From contig OY821517.1 of the NCBI GenBank assembly GCA_963682025.1, forward strand, positions 332,549,144-332,613,143: a stretch of 64,000 nucleotides of DNA, given 5' to 3'. A program made the translations under genes and the position numbers. Under the pieces are notes generated by a model. It saw only the letters and a program-made list of their open reading frames with translations, did not search any database and had not been told where the DNA came from. Origin of the DNA: Cordilura impudica (lineage: Eukaryota > Arthropoda > Insecta > Diptera > Scathophagidae). This document shows positions 21,651 to 55,829 of the stretch, piece by piece; position 1 is the first letter of the stretch; each line of letters opens with the position of its first letter.

Positions 21651-22873
21651 CTAAGGTTGAACATTTTTAATGTCCGTATCATCTCTTTTAATGTCATTAC
21701 TGCCACTATCATTACTTGCACCGAAAAACTGATGATTTTGCAATGTTTTATATATTTCATTGGTTTCTAGAGCATCTTCGGCTTGTGTTATATCAATTTT
21801 GATAGCGGATATTAAATCTTCTAAACTATTGAAATTGAGCTCAGCCCTTAAGTAACCAACAATGCAAATTTTAAGTAAACAGCCATATAAATCACGATTA
21901 AATTTATGCAAGATGTGGGTTTCCTGAAAAATAAATTTATAATATATTAAATAACAAAGTATGTATGTATGTATGTATTAACAATAATATGGTTTAAATT
22001 AAAATGAAATGTATTTTTGCTATCTGTTTTGAATGTTAGAATCAACTATCATCAATTAATTGATTTGTTGTATGATATATGTTAAGAGTTGCCATTACCC
22101 AAAAAATATGGTCAAAATTTAAGCTTAAAAAATTTTTCCTGAGCTAAATTTTCAAACTTTATAGTACTTTGAGTAAAATTATTAAAAAAATGTTTTTTTT
22201 TTTTTTTTTTTTGCGAAGGAAAGTACGGATTCAATTCCACTTTCCAACAGAACTTATCTAAGTGATATGCCTGATAGAGAATACCTTAAAATTGATGTTT
22301 AGTCGATAACTCTATTTCAAGTGTTTTGATTGAAAATTGAGGGGTTCGCAGAAAGTAGAAAGAAAGACAGTTAACGGTGAATTTTATTGAATAATAGTAG
22401 ATAAAGACCTGGTCATGCATATTATAAGAAATATCTTCATGAAATTGACGTTATTCGATCAAGTCAATATGAAATGTGCAAAAGTATGGAAAAGGCTAAT
22501 CACACCATTTTTTGATGTTCTAAACATTCACAAACTCGTCATTTATAATTATATGTGCTAACTCAATAAAATAACTTACCATACTTTTTTCCTTGTTATC
22601 GTAAAACGGATTCCATCCAATACTCATAACCATTTTAAAAACCGGCCCATTATCGACATTGGCCCAACCGTAATAAACTCCGGGTTGAAAACAATCCGGT
22701 AAAGATTTAACAACATCCAAAGGATAATTGGCTGTTACAGATCGAAATCAAATAAGAAGACGTATATTAAGTGCTAATCATAACGTACCTGTTGGTATAT
22801 CTAATTCTTTGGAACCACGACCAAATCCAGAAACTATTTCACCACTGGTAAAAAAAGGCAAAAAATTTATCAT
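21651..22873 (-). CDS. RFK: Riboflavin kinase, tandem copy A
   Basis: ATP:riboflavin 5'-phosphotransferase, a cytosolic enzyme making FMN from riboflavin, the first step to FAD. Three exons on the minus strand: 22873-22789, 22731-22580, 21923-21651, with GT-AG introns of 57 and 656 bp; total 510 nt, 169 residues. Landmarks: GFGRGSKEL near residue 15, the PTAN nucleotide-binding motif created across intron 1, YYGWANVDNGPVFKMVMSIGWNP, and KSMETHI with the catalytic Glu as first codon of exon 3. The ATG at 22873 was chosen because the open frame extends upstream with no other ATG and the family starts here. Odd: the Gly before IPTAN is Asp (KELDIPT). The C-terminal tail (after residue 145) differs from copy B. 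Frame intact, so probably functional; expression unknown. Confidence 0.9.
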
Positions 22874-23416
22874 TTTCTTTAAATTAGTTGTTGATCGTCG
22901 TGATTCTATTATTTGACTAATATAACACCAATTTGCATTAAATTTTGATTTCGGTCGTAAATTATAATCAAACAAGATTTGATTTGTCCGGTGACAATGA
23001 AACCGTCGTGTTTTTTTTTTTTTTTGTTTTGATAAGTAAAACTACAGCTGATATTATGGCCTTATAGGAGAACTAATAGATTTGTGTTCGTTATAAAATA
23101 AAACATACGAAAAAATTATCTGTCGTATGCCAAGTACGCTGAAATTAAATACGTATATTTTTTACATTTCATTAATGAAATATATTTAAAATTTAGTTTT
23201 TGCTATACCTTTTGTAAACCTTTATAATTACTAGCAGATTCCAGCGCTCGAAATTCGAGTGCAATTTCTAGGCAGCTTTATTTTTCAACTTAGCCAATTC
23301 ACAAACCAACACTTTTATGGTTTATTATTATTCTGAATGCAGATAACAAACTCATTAACAGACACATTAATAAATTTAATAAAACACACAAAGCATATGT
23401 ATAATTTTATGTATGT

Positions 23417-24092
23417 TTTTTCAATTAAATATTCTTCCTTTATTTACATATTTTAAGAAATTTTGATATTTACATATGAGATCTTATCTCTACATATAGA
23501 TATTGCAACAAATAATACATAGGATCTAAAGATATTAAATAGTTTTTATATTATTTTTTAATGATTTTTAAAGGAAAATGATTTAATAAATTCAAATACT
23601 ATCTGAAAAATATTTATGTGCTTATAGGAGGTTTATTTGAAATAATAGACCTCTATAAGCATATAATTTTCAATTTGGTGATTTCTTTTTAATTTTACGT
23701 TATTTCTCTACATTCTCTTATCAGTGGGTAAGAGGAATTTTCAATTTTGGCAAAGTAATTGTTATTAATCCTTGTTATGAAATCGATCATTTTTTCATAA
23801 CCTGTTTCTTCATGATATCTCCAGGGCTTTTTATTTATCAATTTAAGATATTTGTTTTGTATAATTTGTAAGCGTTTTAGGTGGCAGTTGGCAGCGTCAC
23901 TCCAAATAGGACACGCGTATGTTAATATCGGCCTTATAACATTTTGAAGAGTAGATTTTTGTTTTTGGGGTTTAGAAATGATCTTTTATTTAGTAGTGGA
24001 CATAATGCTTTAAATGATTTTATAGCTTTTTGACACGTAGCCATAATATCTTGTTTAAATGTAAGCTTTTTGTCCAAGACAACTCCGAGATA
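23417..24092 (-). mobile_element. Jockey-type non-LTR retrotransposon fragment 2 (C-terminus)
   Basis: Same family as 20523-21466; flanked by the 14-bp duplication AATTTTATGTATGT (23403-23416 and 24093-24106). Minus-strand reading, with stops and shifts, gives the region after the RT palm: LDKKLTFKQDI, then WSDAANCHLKRLQIIQNKYLK and the KPWRYHEETG stretch. Severely 5'-truncated. The homologous site in unit A (about 20186-20200) lacks it, so it arrived after the duplication. Confidence 0.83.
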
Positions 24093-24829
24093 AATTTTAT
24101 GTATGTGTTAGTAGCAACTTTAAATGCAATTTACTCAAAATAAATGAAAAAATTTAAAAATCTGTAAATCTGCAAAACGGCGAAAAAGAAATACCTTTCA
24201 AATAATATACGTTTGGTCAAAATGGGGATAAAACGGTAGATCAAGCATCGGTCACAAGAAATCGCCTAGACTATTAATATTATAGATTCATTAGTTGTAT
24301 ACTTTAGAAGCTATTTTCCTATTTAAAATCAACACATACTAACTACTATTAGTTTCCAGATCGAAATACGCATAAATTTTGTAATAAAATTATATTCACA
24401 ATATTAAAAGAAACTAATTTTTGTTAAAGTTTTCTTATATATTAAATTAAAACCTTTTAAATTTATCAACTAGTAATTTTAACATTTTTTTATTTAACTT
24501 TCTTTATACGTTGTTTATTTGTTTGAGGCTGATTTTTATAATTGAATTTTCATAATTTTCCAGACTAGTTAGAGCTTTAAAACTTGCACACATTATTAAA
24601 TCATGATTGGATCATTACTTCTCGTCAACCTGAAATTGTATGAAACCATGTCTTCAAAAATATTTTTGATTTAATAACTATTATCCATGTATGCATTTAA
24701 TTCGGTTGTCTAAATTTAAAATAAGTGAGTAAGTTTGTGTGGTAGTAGGGAGAGCTAAAGGTATAAGTATTTTCGGGACATTGTCAAATTTTTACGATGT
24801 CGTGAGATTCCATTTGGCGATTTCAGGTG

Positions 24830-25254
24830 GTAGGGATACGCCCTGGAAACGGGTTTGTATGTGTTTAGTCCAAAAATAATCCCTATAGAGCAATTCTTAG
24901 TCATAGGCCCCATATAGAGCTGCTTCCCGATCTTCACTTAAATCTATCAAAAAACAAAAATATTGCACAGTTTTTATTCAAATTCGGTTTGTGTATATTT
25001 TTTCAAAATATAAGTGACCTTACCAAATATGGTCAGGATCGGTCCATTTTTTGACCTAGTCCACATATAAATATAGCACCCGATATGAACTTTTTCATAT
25101 CTGCAGCCAAAAAAATTAATAACAATGCCACTCAAATTTGGTTTTTGCTTATTTTCTATATCCAGTTAGTTGGACCGAAGAGATAGGGCTTATAAACCAT
25201 GGTATAGGGTATCGTATGATCGTTCTAGACCGACTATAATTTTCTTACTTGTTT
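24830..25254. mobile_element. DINE-1-like repeat, partial
   Basis: Starts inside the element (gtgtttagtccaaaaataatcc) and ends gaccgactataattttcttacttg, matching the corresponding half of 16046-16808; the GTCCGTCC/hairpin half is missing. Confidence 0.75.
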
Positions 25255-25272
25255 ACACTTCATTAATAAAAT

Positions 25273-25595
25273 GTACGCGCAGGGGGCTAAATTTCTATTT
25301 CACAATACAATCACAAAAACAGCGTAACACAATTCGGTGAGAGCTGTAACACAAATCGGTGTGACTTATGATTGTATTGGTGAAAAATTATGATATAAAA
25401 TTGTTTTTTCATGCCACTTTTTTAAAAGCGTCATCTATGTATCACTTGTATACGTTTATATTGGGATATTTTTAACGTTTTACAGCAAAAAGTTGTTAAA
25501 TTAGCTGAAACAGTTTTTGCTATAAGTGATACATAGATGAAAAATAAAAAAATCTTTAATTACTAGATGTTTACACATCTCCCCTGTGATCGGAC
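25273..25595. mobile_element. CAGGGG-ended non-autonomous repeat, copy 1
   Basis: Starts TACGCGCAGGGGGCTAAATTTC and ends ...GATGTTTACACATCTCCCCTGTGATCGG. A second copy in the opposite orientation lies at about 45910-46290. Both share atcaatacaa/aatacaatca, acagcgtaacac, cgtcatctatgtatcactt and gatgtttacacatc. Ends read CAGGGGRG inwards, hAT-like, but no target duplication is clear, so boundaries are approximate. Confidence 0.6.
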
Positions 25596-26197
25596 TCACA
25601 TGATTTTTTTTTACAAAAATTTTATTCACAATATTAAAAAAATGAATTTTTAATATATATTATATATAAAATATTTAATTAAAACCATTCCAATTTTTCA
25701 ACGGACCTCTTCGACGCGTTACAACTTACCAGTAAGATAGAAAATATTTGAAACAATAAAATATCTTACCGGAACTAGTAATTTTAACATGTTTTTTTAT
25801 TTAACTTTCTTTGTCCGTTGTTTTTTGTTTGAGACTGGGTTTTATAATTGAATTTTCATAAATTTCCAGACTAGTTAGAGCTTTGAAACTTGCACATATT
25901 ATTTAATCATGATTTAATCATTATTGCTCGTAGTTAACCTGAAATTGTATGAAACCATGTCTTCAAAAATATTTTTGATTTAATAACTATTATAAAAATA
26001 TATTTTATCCCAAACATTTATTTTATTTCTATATTTTCTACTAACATTCTTTTTAAGTAAATCGTTTAAACAAAATTTTTAACATTTATACAATGAACTA
26101 TATTAAGTACTAAAAATTTAAAAAATATATTTTGAAACGATTATAAATAAATATGAGGTAACATAATTTTTTCTATCAAAACTTACAAATAAGTTCT

Positions 26198-27765
26198 CTA
26201 AGATCGACCATTTGTCATGTCTGTATCATTTTTTTTAAGGTCATTACATAGACTACCATTACTTGCACCGAAAAACTGATGATTTTGCAATGTTTTATAT
26301 GTTTCATTAGTTTCTAGACAATCTTGGGCTTGTGTTATATCATTTTTGATAGCGGTTATTAAATCTTCTAAACTGTTGAAATTGAGCTCAGCCCTTAAGT
26401 AACCAACAATGCAAATTTTAAGTAAACAGCCATATAAATCACGATTGAATTCATGCAAAATGTGAGTTTCCTGAAAACAAATTAATAGTATATTAAATAA
26501 TGTATGTATCTATACACAATAAAATGGTTTAAATTAAAATAATATGTAGTAGCTCTTTATATAGTATCGATTGCCAGTTTTTTTTATATATATAAAACAT
26601 TTGTTTTGCGTTTTCAGTAGAAACATTGAATGCGAGAATCAATTATCAATTAATTCATTTGTTATATCATAAATGTTAAGAGTTGCCATAAAAATGCTTG
26701 ATACTAAAAATATATATAAATATATTTTTTGATGGATATACAGGCATGTCACAAATTCGGATCAGAATTGATTTGATTTCGTAGTTACCATTTCGGGTGA
26801 TTATATTTTTGATCATCAGATTTCATTTGTTTTCATTCATAAATTAAAGTTTAAGAAATTAGTATACTCTTAAAAAATTTCCTAGGCCAAATTTTTAATA
26901 TGCATGAAGCCTAAAAGTATACTCAACTTTTATAGTACCACTTAGTAAGTTGATAGTTTCCATTCCACATTTTTTTCTTTTAAAAAAAGAAAGGTCGGAT
27001 TCAACTCCAATTTCGAACAGAATTTAACTCTATGACATGCCTGTTGTTTTTCATTTAAACGTTGAGACGGTAACTCATTTCAAGTGTTTTGATTGAAAAT
27101 AGAGGGGTTTGCAGGAAGTAGAAAAAAAAGACAATTAACGATAGATTTGATTGAATAATAGTATGTTATGGCCTGGTCAAGTATAGGATACGATATATCT
27201 TCATGAAAGTTATTCGATCAAATTATTGTGAAAAGTCAAAAAGTACGGAAATGGTTAATCACTCCATTTTTAAAATACTATTTATAAACCTTCACAAACT
27301 CATCTTTTATACAATTTTTTTTAAGTTTATTACTTTTTGTTTAGACATTGGTCAACCAATATACATACATTAGTTAAAATATGATAATTAGGTTTGCTGA
27401 AAAGTAATTCAGAACACGTATATACATACATATGCCAACTCATTAAAAATTACAACAACAAAATAACTTACCATACTTTTTTCCTTATTATCATAAAACG
27501 GATTCCATCCAATACTCATAACCATTTTAAAAACCGGCCCATTATCGACACTGGCCCAACCGTAATAAACTCCGGGTTGAAAACAATTCGGTAAAGATTT
27601 AACAACATCCAAAGGATAATTGGCTGTTACAGATCGAAATCAAATAAGAAGACGTATATTAAGTGTTAATCACAACCTACCTGTTGGTATACCCAATTCT
27701 TTGGAACCACGACCAAATCCAGCAACTATTTCACCACTGGTAAAAAACGGCAAGTAGTTTAACAT
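26198..27765 (-). CDS. RFK: Riboflavin kinase, tandem copy B
   Basis: Same enzyme and structure as copy A: exons 27765-27681, 27623-27472 and 26470-26198, introns of 57 and 1001 bp, 510 nt, 169 residues. It keeps the canonical GRGSKELGIPTAN with Gly before IPT, YYGWASVDNGPVFKM, GWNPFYDNKEKSM and ETHILHEF with the catalytic Glu. Splice sites are GT-AG: GTAGGTTGTG and GTAAGTTATT donors, CTGTAACAG and TTTTCAG acceptors. The start ATG at 27765 is the first in a frame open far upstream. Copy B matches the family consensus better, so it is the likelier ancestral-function copy (inference). Retained introns exclude retroposition; this is DNA-level duplication. Confidence 0.92.
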
Positions 27766-28334
27766 TTTCTTTAAATTAGATGCTGACCTTCGAGATTCTG
27801 TTATTTGACTGATAAAACACCAATTTTCATTAACTTTCGATTTCGGTCGTAGATTATAATCAAACAAAATTCGATTTGTTCGGTGACAATGAAACCGTCG
27901 TTTTGTTTGATGAGTAAAAACTACAGCTGATGTTATGCCAGAACTTATAGATTTATGTTCGTTATAAAATAAAGCGTACGAAACAAATATCTGTCGATAC
28001 GATATGCTACGTAAACTGAAATTTCACACATATATATTTTTTTTAATTTCATTAATGAAAATATTTCAAATTCAATTTTTGCTATACCTTTTAGTAAACA
28101 TTTATTAGTTATATAGAACTTTAGAAGTTATCTTAATATTTAAAATCATATTTGATATGTTTTATTACGTTTTTATTAAAGTTTACTAAACATTTTTTGA
28201 TTTTCTTATCAGCTTTTTAATGACGTCGCAAACTTCAAAACCATATGTTTTCCAAAATTAGTGTTTGTTAGGTTTATAAAAAGCGGCAGTGTCAATTCAG
28301 CGTTTTTTTATTTCGCAACAAACAAATAAAAAAC

Positions 28335-29131
28335 CAGAGTTCAGAAAAAAACACACACTGAATAAAAAACTCGTACATATATGTAAACAAACATAACTTA
28401 GACCAACACACACATATTTTTATTTTCATATCAATTATGTTTGTTTTTAAATTTTCTTCGGTGCCCAACACAACCACGACTGTGTTCGTTTTAATATTTC
28501 GTTATTTACACGAACATTTTTCTATCACGTACTTTTTTTTTCAATCACACATAAAGCACACATTTTTGAGTGTTGCTTTATTTGAAGTTGATGTTCTGGT
28601 ACGTGTAGTGAAAAAAAACACAGAACATGTAAAATAAACAGGTTCGAGTTCAGTTATATTTTAAGTCGTGTTGTGGCTCGTGTAGTAAGAAAAAACACAA
28701 CATGTAAAATAAACAGGTTCGAGTTCAGTTATATTTTAAACACGACTTAAAATATAACTGAACTCGAACCTGTTTACTGTACATGTTCTGTTGTTTCTTA
28801 CTACACGAGCCACAACACGACTTAAAATATAACTGAACTCGAACCTGTTTATTTTACATGTTCTGTGTTTTTTTTCACTACACGTACCAGAACATCAACT
28901 TCAAATAAAGCAACACTCAAAAATGTGTGCTTTATGTGTGATTGAAGCAAAAAGTATGTGATACAAAAATGTTCGTGTAAATAACGAAATATTAAAACGA
29001 ACACAGTCATGGTTGTGTTGGGTACCGTAGAAAATTTTGAAACGCACATAATTGATATGAAAATAAAGATATGTGTTGGCTGCTTTTGAACAGAACATTG
29101 TGTGTTTCGTGTGTGTATTTTCTGAACCTTG
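28335..29131. mobile_element. Palindromic hAT-type non-autonomous element (797 bp)
   Basis: Flanked by the 8-bp duplication TAAAAAAC (28327-28334 and 29132-29139). Ends CAGAGTTCAGAAAA and, inverted, CAAGGTTCAGAAAA, both hAT-like. Almost the whole element is an imperfect inverted repeat centred near 28742, with arms of nearly 400 bp, so the transcript or single strand would fold into a long hairpin. Each arm holds two tandem units of about 80 bp (caggttcgagttcagttatattttaa). Open frames in it mirror each other on the two strands and are not genes. Confidence 0.9.
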
Positions 29132-29139
29132 TAAAAAAC

Positions 29140-29686
29140 ATTAAATCAAATAGCGCTTTTTGGATGTTAGTCCGTCGATATGAATATATAATATTACATT
29201 GTTGCTTATTACAACAATTAAAACAACAATAAATTGCTAGTTAAATAAAATACTTCAGATTTAATTACATAAACCTTAATCTGAATATTTAACTTCGGCA
29301 TGTTTGCTATTTTATTAAAATTTTTTATGTTTCTATTTTATACTTTGTTTTAAATATATCAATTGTTAAATTGAAAATAATTATATTGGTATTGAAATAT
29401 TTGTTTGTTGGATAGTTTGTTTTTCCTAAAACAATAAACATTAATTTTTATTTAAAACTAAACATCATTGAATCATTTTAATTTTCTATTTATTTAATTA
29501 GAATTTATTTTTTCTTATTTTAAACAATTGATCCTTTAAACAACAAACGAATGTGTTAAGTGCAAATGCTAGCATGTGTGGGAAATTTCACGGTAGCCCA
29601 TTGTTCACATGGAAAAAATTTAAAAGATATATAACAATGTTTGATTTTATTACTTCAACATAGTCTTTTTTATAACCGGAACGGTT
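29140..29686. other. AT-rich intergenic DNA
   Basis: No gene, repeat boundary or RNA gene recognised between the hAT element and the Medea relic. Confidence 0.5.
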
Positions 29687-30375
29687 ATTGGTGTTGATGA
29701 TTTACGACGTTTGTGTATTTTACGTTTGTTTTGTCAAAGGTTGGGGACCTGATTATCCGCGACGAACAATTAAAGAAACACCTTTAAAAAGTCTAAATTT
29801 TAAAGATTACTTTATATAAAAATCTTCTAAATTAAAAAAAAAAAAAAACGAAGCTAAAATTAAAATTAAACAAAAACAACTCACATGTTGCTATTAAAAA
29901 CAAAAACTTTGATTAAATTTTAAAAAAAAAGTGTACATTTTTCACTTTGTATATTTTTTTCGAAACAAATCAATCTAAAAAATTATCTTAAATTTGATTG
30001 GATTAAATAAAATAAAAATAACATTTTATTATAACTTCTGCCGTTTTTCTGTTTCATGTAAGTTAGGTATGTTTTTTTCTGTATTATTTTTAAATTTGAT
30101 TGTCTTCGACAAAAATTAAATATTATTTGAATCATTGTAACAAAGAAATCAAAGAAATCAAATTTGAAAAGTATATTTATATTTAAACAAAAATTTCTGA
30201 AAATTACGTAGAGTGAAATATGGAACCAGGGGATATCGAGAATGCTAGAAATAAGACAGCGTTATACAATAACAAGGCTTCAAGGTTTTGACATTAACTT
30301 ATATATAACTTAATTATTATCGGATTTGAAAAATTTTTAAGTGCCTTTCATTCGATATATAAATGATGGAAACCT
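29687..30375 (+). pseudogene. Relic of Medea last exon plus downstream DNA
   Basis: 29687-29773 reads [11 protein letters not shown], a 2-base deletion, then [10 protein letters not shown] and IKETP, matching codons of the Medea last exon at about 54335-54440. It then jumps to sequence matching the Medea 3' flank (29780-30275 like 54810-55325: ttatataaaaatcttctaaat; aacaaaaactttgattaaattt; tggaacc..ggaatgct), and then to sequence matching 56833-56935 (ggttttgacattaacttatatataac). The end of the coding region and the NAT9 interval (55326-56830) are missing. It lies upstream of the real gene, same orientation: a decayed partial tandem duplicate, not a working exon. Confidence 0.85.
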
Positions 30376-32144
30376 ATGGCAAGAAAAATTTTGCGTGACG
30401 AAGTTTTAGGGGAAAGGTCTTGGGAGGGGGTTTTGCGCGTCCAAGGATCGGACCTAAAAACACTGAGTCCTGTTTCTTTAGGAGGTCAGTGATCCAAGGA
30501 TTGGATTAATCAATGAGTCCCATTACTCATGTGTGTTGTGGTTAGGTTAAGTGTTAGTTGTTGTTTTTTTTTTTGTTGAGTTGTTTTTTTTTTTAAGTTT
30601 TTCTTTTTTTGTTAGCTTATTTTATTAATTTTACTTTGAACCGAATTGATTAAGGAGAGGGATCCTAGAATTGTCATGGAGCGGACCAACGCCTGGCCAT
30701 GTCATGGTTCTCTAATACTTTCACAGGCAGAGACAAACCGCAGTTTTCCCCAAGACTCAGTTGACCGGCAAGATGCTGAAAGAGAAAACGTTTGAATATT
30801 CAAAAATAAATATGCACGAAATTGTGGGAAAGATACTTACAAACGGTGGTACTCCTCTCCCTCCCAAAGTTAAATCTCGTGCAGGAGTCAGTGAAGATAA
30901 TTTGGCTGTTCAATTGGAAATTAGTGACGATATCAGGTTTATTAACTGTTACTGTATTCTCAACCACATTGATGATTGTAGTAGAATTAGAGGCACTCGC
31001 TAAGGCTGTCATTTTTGCAATATTCGCGGACATACGATCCTTTTATTTCCTCTTTAAAAATTATTTTTATTAGAATCTCTAAAAGTGATTTTTATAAAAA
31101 TAAATAAATATATATAAAGGTAAGTGCTGCCAAATTTTCACGACACGTTTGTGTTTCATTTGACATCACACAAAAACCGTGCCACCAAATCTAAACCAAA
31201 ATGCTGAATTTCTTAATAAGAATATGAAGAAGGGTAAATAAGAAAAATAGTGAAGAACATAATTTTCGAACTGAGCCGCTTGTTAAAATTAGTTTCGTTT
31301 AATCTTATAACAAATATATAATTTTAAATATAAAATTGAATAAACAACAAGCACACAAGTAACGTGAGCAACACAGATAATGCGTTATTCACAAACTTAT
31401 ATAAAGTATCGATAAAATAATTTCATTTTGTTAAAACCGGAGGTTGAGGTGAAAATTCCTATTCTAATTGGATTTTGCTTAAATATAACAAATCAGGATT
31501 TTTTTACATTATGATGAAATTTATAAGTTTCACAACGAATTTTAAGTTTCGGGAAAATTATTAAGGTAAATTAATAAAAACATAATGCAAAAAAATTGCC
31601 TCAAGCTGCGTTAAATAGAAATGAAATAGAATATAAATAGAATTTTGCGATTCTGTAAAACAAAGAAAATCCTATCAAAGTATAAGTGCGAAAAGAGCGG
31701 CATATAATTGTGTATGTGTAAAAAGTTTTTTTCCTGTTCTGTTTCTTCACTATCAGCGTTTATTTTGTTTAGATTTTATACACTAAACAATAATAAAAAC
31801 AACAACTACAACAATAATGTAAAGAAAATAAATCAAAGAATCGACAATTACGAACATCCTTTAACAACAAATCTATCAACTTGTAAAAAGTGCGTGTGTG
31901 TTTGTGAGCGCGTGTGGTGGGGGTTTTGACAAATTTTTGTTTTGATCTGCTATTCGTTGTTAAAATTTTTTCGAACAAAAACTGAGAAAATCTTAAAAAG
32001 CATAACAGCATATCCTTTATTGGAGGGTTTTAAAACAATATCACTTTGTGGCCATCGACGGGTTTCGGTTATTGTGACGGCGACAATACAAACGCCGGCA
32101 AAGTGGATTCCCGTGGTGGCCTTGGGCCCCAGGACTACCCAGGC
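30376..32144. other. Medea upstream region, no gene recognised
   Basis: Contains a GC-richer stretch of unknown origin (about 30390-30530 and 30650-31035, including a 77-codon frame from ATG 30772 without recognisable domain) and, from about 31100, AT-rich DNA that should include the Medea promoter and 5' UTR. No TATA or initiator can be assigned with confidence. An in-frame TAA at 32031-32033 lies upstream of the Medea ATG. Confidence 0.4.
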
Positions 32145-54530
<22,386 letters not shown>

Positions 54531-55340
54531 AATTTAAGAACCAAACTAAACCGATGACCTAAAGTCTAGTGACAAACAAAATAATATTTTTTTTGTTTCG
54601 AATGTTGTTGAAAAAACACTACACTTGAAATTTTTAAGAGAAAAATATGCAATTCTATAAACATAAAGTTCTTCATTTTGCTTTTTTATTATTCATACAC
54701 ATTAATACATACATATAAATATATTTTAAATATTGTTTTTTTTTTCTGTTTTAGTTTCTTATTATTATAATTATTTTTAAAATATTGCCTTTGATAATTG
54801 CTTTAAAAAAGTGTAAACTTAAAAGATTACATTATATAAAAATCTTCTAAATCGAAAAAAAAACTAAAATTAAACGATAACAACTCAATGTTGCTACTAA
54901 AAACAAAAATTTTGATTAAATTTAAAAAATGTGTACATTTTTCATTTTGTATATTTCATCGAAACAAATCCATCTAAAAAATTATCTTAAATTTGATTTG
55001 ATTAAAGCTGAAATAAACATAACATTTTATAATTTCAGCCGATTTTTTTGTTTCATGTAAATTAACTATGTTTTTTTTTGTATTAATTTTAAATTAAATT
55101 GTCTACGACAAAAATTAAAAATTATTTGAATTATTGTAACAAAAAATCAAAGAAAACATTTTAAAATAACACGCAACAAAATGTTCATTTATTGTAATAT
55201 CGGAATACAAATTTAAAAAATATATTTATATTTAAACAATCAATTTCTGAAAATTTTTCTATGTATAGTGAAATGTGGAACCATCGGGAATGCTATAAAT
55301 AAGACAGTGTTGTACAAAAACAAGTTTTTTATGCCTACAC
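54531..55340. other. Medea 3' UTR and downstream flank
   Basis: AT-rich. 54810-55325 is the parent of the relic at 29780-30275. AATAAA-type signals are present by chance in such DNA; the true poly(A) site cannot be picked. Confidence 0.55.
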
Positions 55341-55800
55341 GATGTGTTTTTTACATATGTACTGTCACTTTTTTATACATATTAAATTCCTCATGTCTGT
55401 CAAAATTGTCTTTTACATACGATTCATAATTTTTGCTATCACACGTGCATATGTATTTCCGTATGACATAACCTCTAAATGTAAACAACAGCTGATTTAA
55501 TTTGTGAATTTACAAAAAATTTTGTTAAAAAAAATTATATATTTATTAATTGTTAATTAATATTAAACAATTTATTTTTCTTTCAATATTAATCTTTATA
55601 ATTTACTCTGTTTTTCTTTCGCCACAAGCAGTGTTGTATTTTCATATGTTTGTCATGCAAAAATAGAACCTGTTCTAATTGAAAAATGTACATGTGACTT
55701 TCCTCATGTATTGTACATAAACAATGTTTCATATGTATCACACGATGTGCACAACTTGTGTTGTGGGAAAATTTGACAGTACATATGTAAAAAACACATC
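55341..55800. mobile_element. MITE with perfect 27-bp inverted repeats
   Basis: gatgtgttttttacatatgt-actgtca at 55341-55367 is exactly inverted at 55774-55800. 460 bp, no coding frame. The target duplication is unclear, so the superfamily is open. Lies between the converging Medea and NAT9 genes and is absent from the upstream Medea relic. Confidence 0.8.
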
Positions 55801-55829
55801 ATGCAATAGCACCTTAACTATATATTTTC

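Larger units (their letters stand above)
19950..23230. repeat. Tandem duplication, unit A (contains riboflavin kinase copy A)
   Basis: Segments recur in order in 23231-28130: 19950-20440 matches 23230-24330 (ttttatgtatg..tagtagcaactttaaat; ggtcacaagaaatcgcct), and 21480-23200 matches 26005-28110 including all three exons and introns. Each unit has since received its own retrotransposon insertions. Edges are approximate. Confidence 0.75.
23231..28130. repeat. Tandem duplication, unit B (contains riboflavin kinase copy B)
   Basis: Second unit of the duplication described for 19950-23230, lengthened by a jockey fragment (23417-24092), a DINE copy (24830-25254), a MITE (about 25273-25595) and an internal repeat (24480-24680 resembles 25780-25990). 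Confidence 0.72.

Noticed and set aside
22874..22975. N-terminal extension of riboflavin kinase copy A (and 27766-27867 in copy B)
   Set aside because: Frame is open upstream but contains no ATG; family members start at the internal ATG. Could be revisited if transcripts show an upstream exon.
28437..29098. Mirror-image open frames on both strands
   Set aside because: They lie in the arms of the palindromic hAT element and reflect its symmetry.
29687..29773. Possible alternative Medea terminal exon
   Set aside because: Contains a 2-base deletion and lies upstream of exon 1; a relic, not an exon.
30772..31003. 77-codon frame upstream of Medea
   Set aside because: No recognised domain, no splice sites that fit a gene; both strands equally open.
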